Shown here: piece by piece, positions 5,489-7,065 of the stretch
Layout of the letters: each line of letters begins with the position of its first letter
Numbering within the stretch: the first letter of the stretch is position 1
NCBI GenBank assembly: GCA_021790075.1
Contig: JAJYIN010000114.1
Span: forward strand, 1 to 7,065
Length of the DNA stretch: 7,065 nucleotides
Direction: 5' to 3'
From: Actinomycetes bacterium
Lineage (GTDB): Bacteria > Actinomycetota > Thermoleophilia > BMS3ABIN01
The notes under the pieces: model-generated
Databases searched by the model: none
The model's input: only the letters and a program-made list of their open reading frames with translations
What the model was told of the DNA's origin: nothing
Program-made: the position numbers and the translations under genes

Positions 5489-5614
5489 ATGGCCAGGATG
5501 GTTGATGTGAAGACTCTCAAGACCGGAGCTGTTTTTACCGGGAGCCCGGGAGTTCTGGGGATACCGGGGCTCCCGTTCGGGGTCCGCGATGGACTTGGGA
5601 AAGTCCAGGGCTAG
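5489..5614 (+). CDS. Possible small protein of 41 residues, unknown
   Basis: A GAGGTGA (5477-5483) lies 5 nt before ATG 5489, one of the best ribosome binding sites in the window. The predicted product starts MARMVDVKTLKTGAVFTG, continues Gly/Pro-rich (GSPGVLGIPGLPFG at about 18-31) and ends at TAG 5612-5614. I recognise no family. Third-position GC is lower than in the flanking genes, and the coding stretch contains a 9-bp hairpin, so it may instead be a regulatory leader peptide or a chance ORF on a structured RNA. It lies in the hsp20-clpB gap, upstream of a probable terminator. Confidence 0.3.
   Translation: MARMVDVKTLKTGAVFTGSPGVLGIPGLPFGVRDGLGKVQG
5539..5575 (+). repeat. 9-bp inverted repeat (RNA hairpin) in the hsp20-clpB gap
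   Basis: CGGGAGCCC (5539-5547) pairs perfectly with GGGCTCCCG (5567-5575), leaving a 19-nt loop. No T-run follows, so it is not a simple terminator. It is the first of several stems between 5539 and 5724. Confidence 0.5.
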
Positions 5615-5724
5615 AGGCGGGCGGCGCATCCGGATAATTCGGCCATCAAGAGCCGGAGCTACTGGAAAGAGCGATGCGGTGGCTGTCTGCCTTGAAAACC
5701 GGTATAGCAGCTTCGGTTTTTTTT
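5589..5724 (+). ncRNA. Candidate structured RNA ending in an intrinsic terminator, upstream of clpB
   Basis: Several stems follow one another. TGGACTT-GGGA-AAGTCCA (5590-5607) is a 7-bp hairpin with a GNRA-type tetraloop. A long-range stem pairs 5614-5620 with 5687-5693 (two G-U pairs). Inside it CGCATC (5625-5630) pairs with GATGCG (5673-5678), enclosing a hairpin TTCGGC/GCCGGA (5638-5643 with 5652-5657, one G-U) and a short GCT/AGC stem (5658-5660 with 5670-5672), which together look like a three-way junction. A hairpin with a T-run follows at 5695-5724. No known riboswitch or ncRNA consensus was recognised. The pairing was found by eye, so chance structure in GC-rich DNA is a real alternative. 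Confidence 0.35.
5695..5724 (+). terminator. Probable Rho-independent terminator 100 nt before clpB
   Basis: AAAACCG (5695-5701) pairs with CGGTTTT (5714-5720) across a 12-nt loop, and the T-run covers 5717-5724, with a second T-run at 5729-5734. The stem has only three G-C pairs, so it may be weak or conditional. It implies that transcription from upstream ends here and that clpB needs its own promoter or read-through. Confidence 0.5.
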
Positions 5725-5824
5725 ACTCTTTTTTACGCAAGGGGAAAAGCAGCGGCAGGGACGGGGTTACGGACAGTGTATATGTACCTGACCTGGGGAA
5801 ATAAGAAAAAAGGACCATACAAAC

Positions 5825-7065
<1,241 letters not shown>

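Overview
The window is a high-GC bacterial chromosome segment with AT-rich promoter gaps. The gene types (a DUF1385/YqhQ-type membrane protein, a bacterial eRF1-like protein ending in a zinc ribbon and GGIAARLRY, a two-subunit Fe-S fumarase, GTG starts and a probable leaderless transcript) suggest a Gram-positive lineage, most likely a deep-branching actinobacterium. That assignment is an inference from gene content, not a phylogenetic result. The oxygen-sensitive fumarase type hints at an anaerobic or facultative lifestyle.

Left part (1-2322, minus strand): a tightly packed C4-dicarboxylate operon, read right to left as malic enzyme, fumarase alpha subunit, fumarase beta subunit (cut by the window edge). 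The gaps are 2 nt and 1 nt, so translation is probably coupled. The fumarase interconverts fumarate and malate, and the malic enzyme connects malate to pyruvate and CO2. The promoter has a consensus TATAAT ending 6 nt before the malic enzyme ATG, which predicts a leaderless mRNA.

Middle (2386-4557, plus strand): a divergently transcribed DUF1385 membrane protein whose 5' end carries three tandem 39-bp repeats, then an eRF1-like protein (release-factor domains 2 and 3, zinc ribbon, altered GGQ motif). The second gene suggests a role in nascent-chain release or ribosome rescue. DUF1385 genes in other Gram-positive lineages often lie near prfA/prmC, so the pairing may be meaningful.

Right part (4558-7065, plus strand): a protein-quality-control block. 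A small heat-shock protein (Hsp20) follows a near-consensus promoter whose -35 box lies in an 8+8 bp dyad that is neither CIRCE nor HAIR. After a 654-bp non-obvious gap comes clpB, cut by the window edge after its first AAA+ module. Hsp20 holds unfolding proteins and ClpB disaggregates them, usually with DnaK, so the two are functionally linked.

The hsp20-clpB gap is the least explained part of the window. It holds two very GC-rich hairpins just after hsp20, a 41-codon ORF with a strong ribosome binding site, a 9-bp hairpin, a 7-bp hairpin capped by a GNRA-type tetraloop, a possible three-way junction, and a hairpin followed by a T-run that looks like an intrinsic terminator 100 nt before clpB. 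I could not match it to any known riboswitch or ncRNA; it is the best candidate for something undescribed here.
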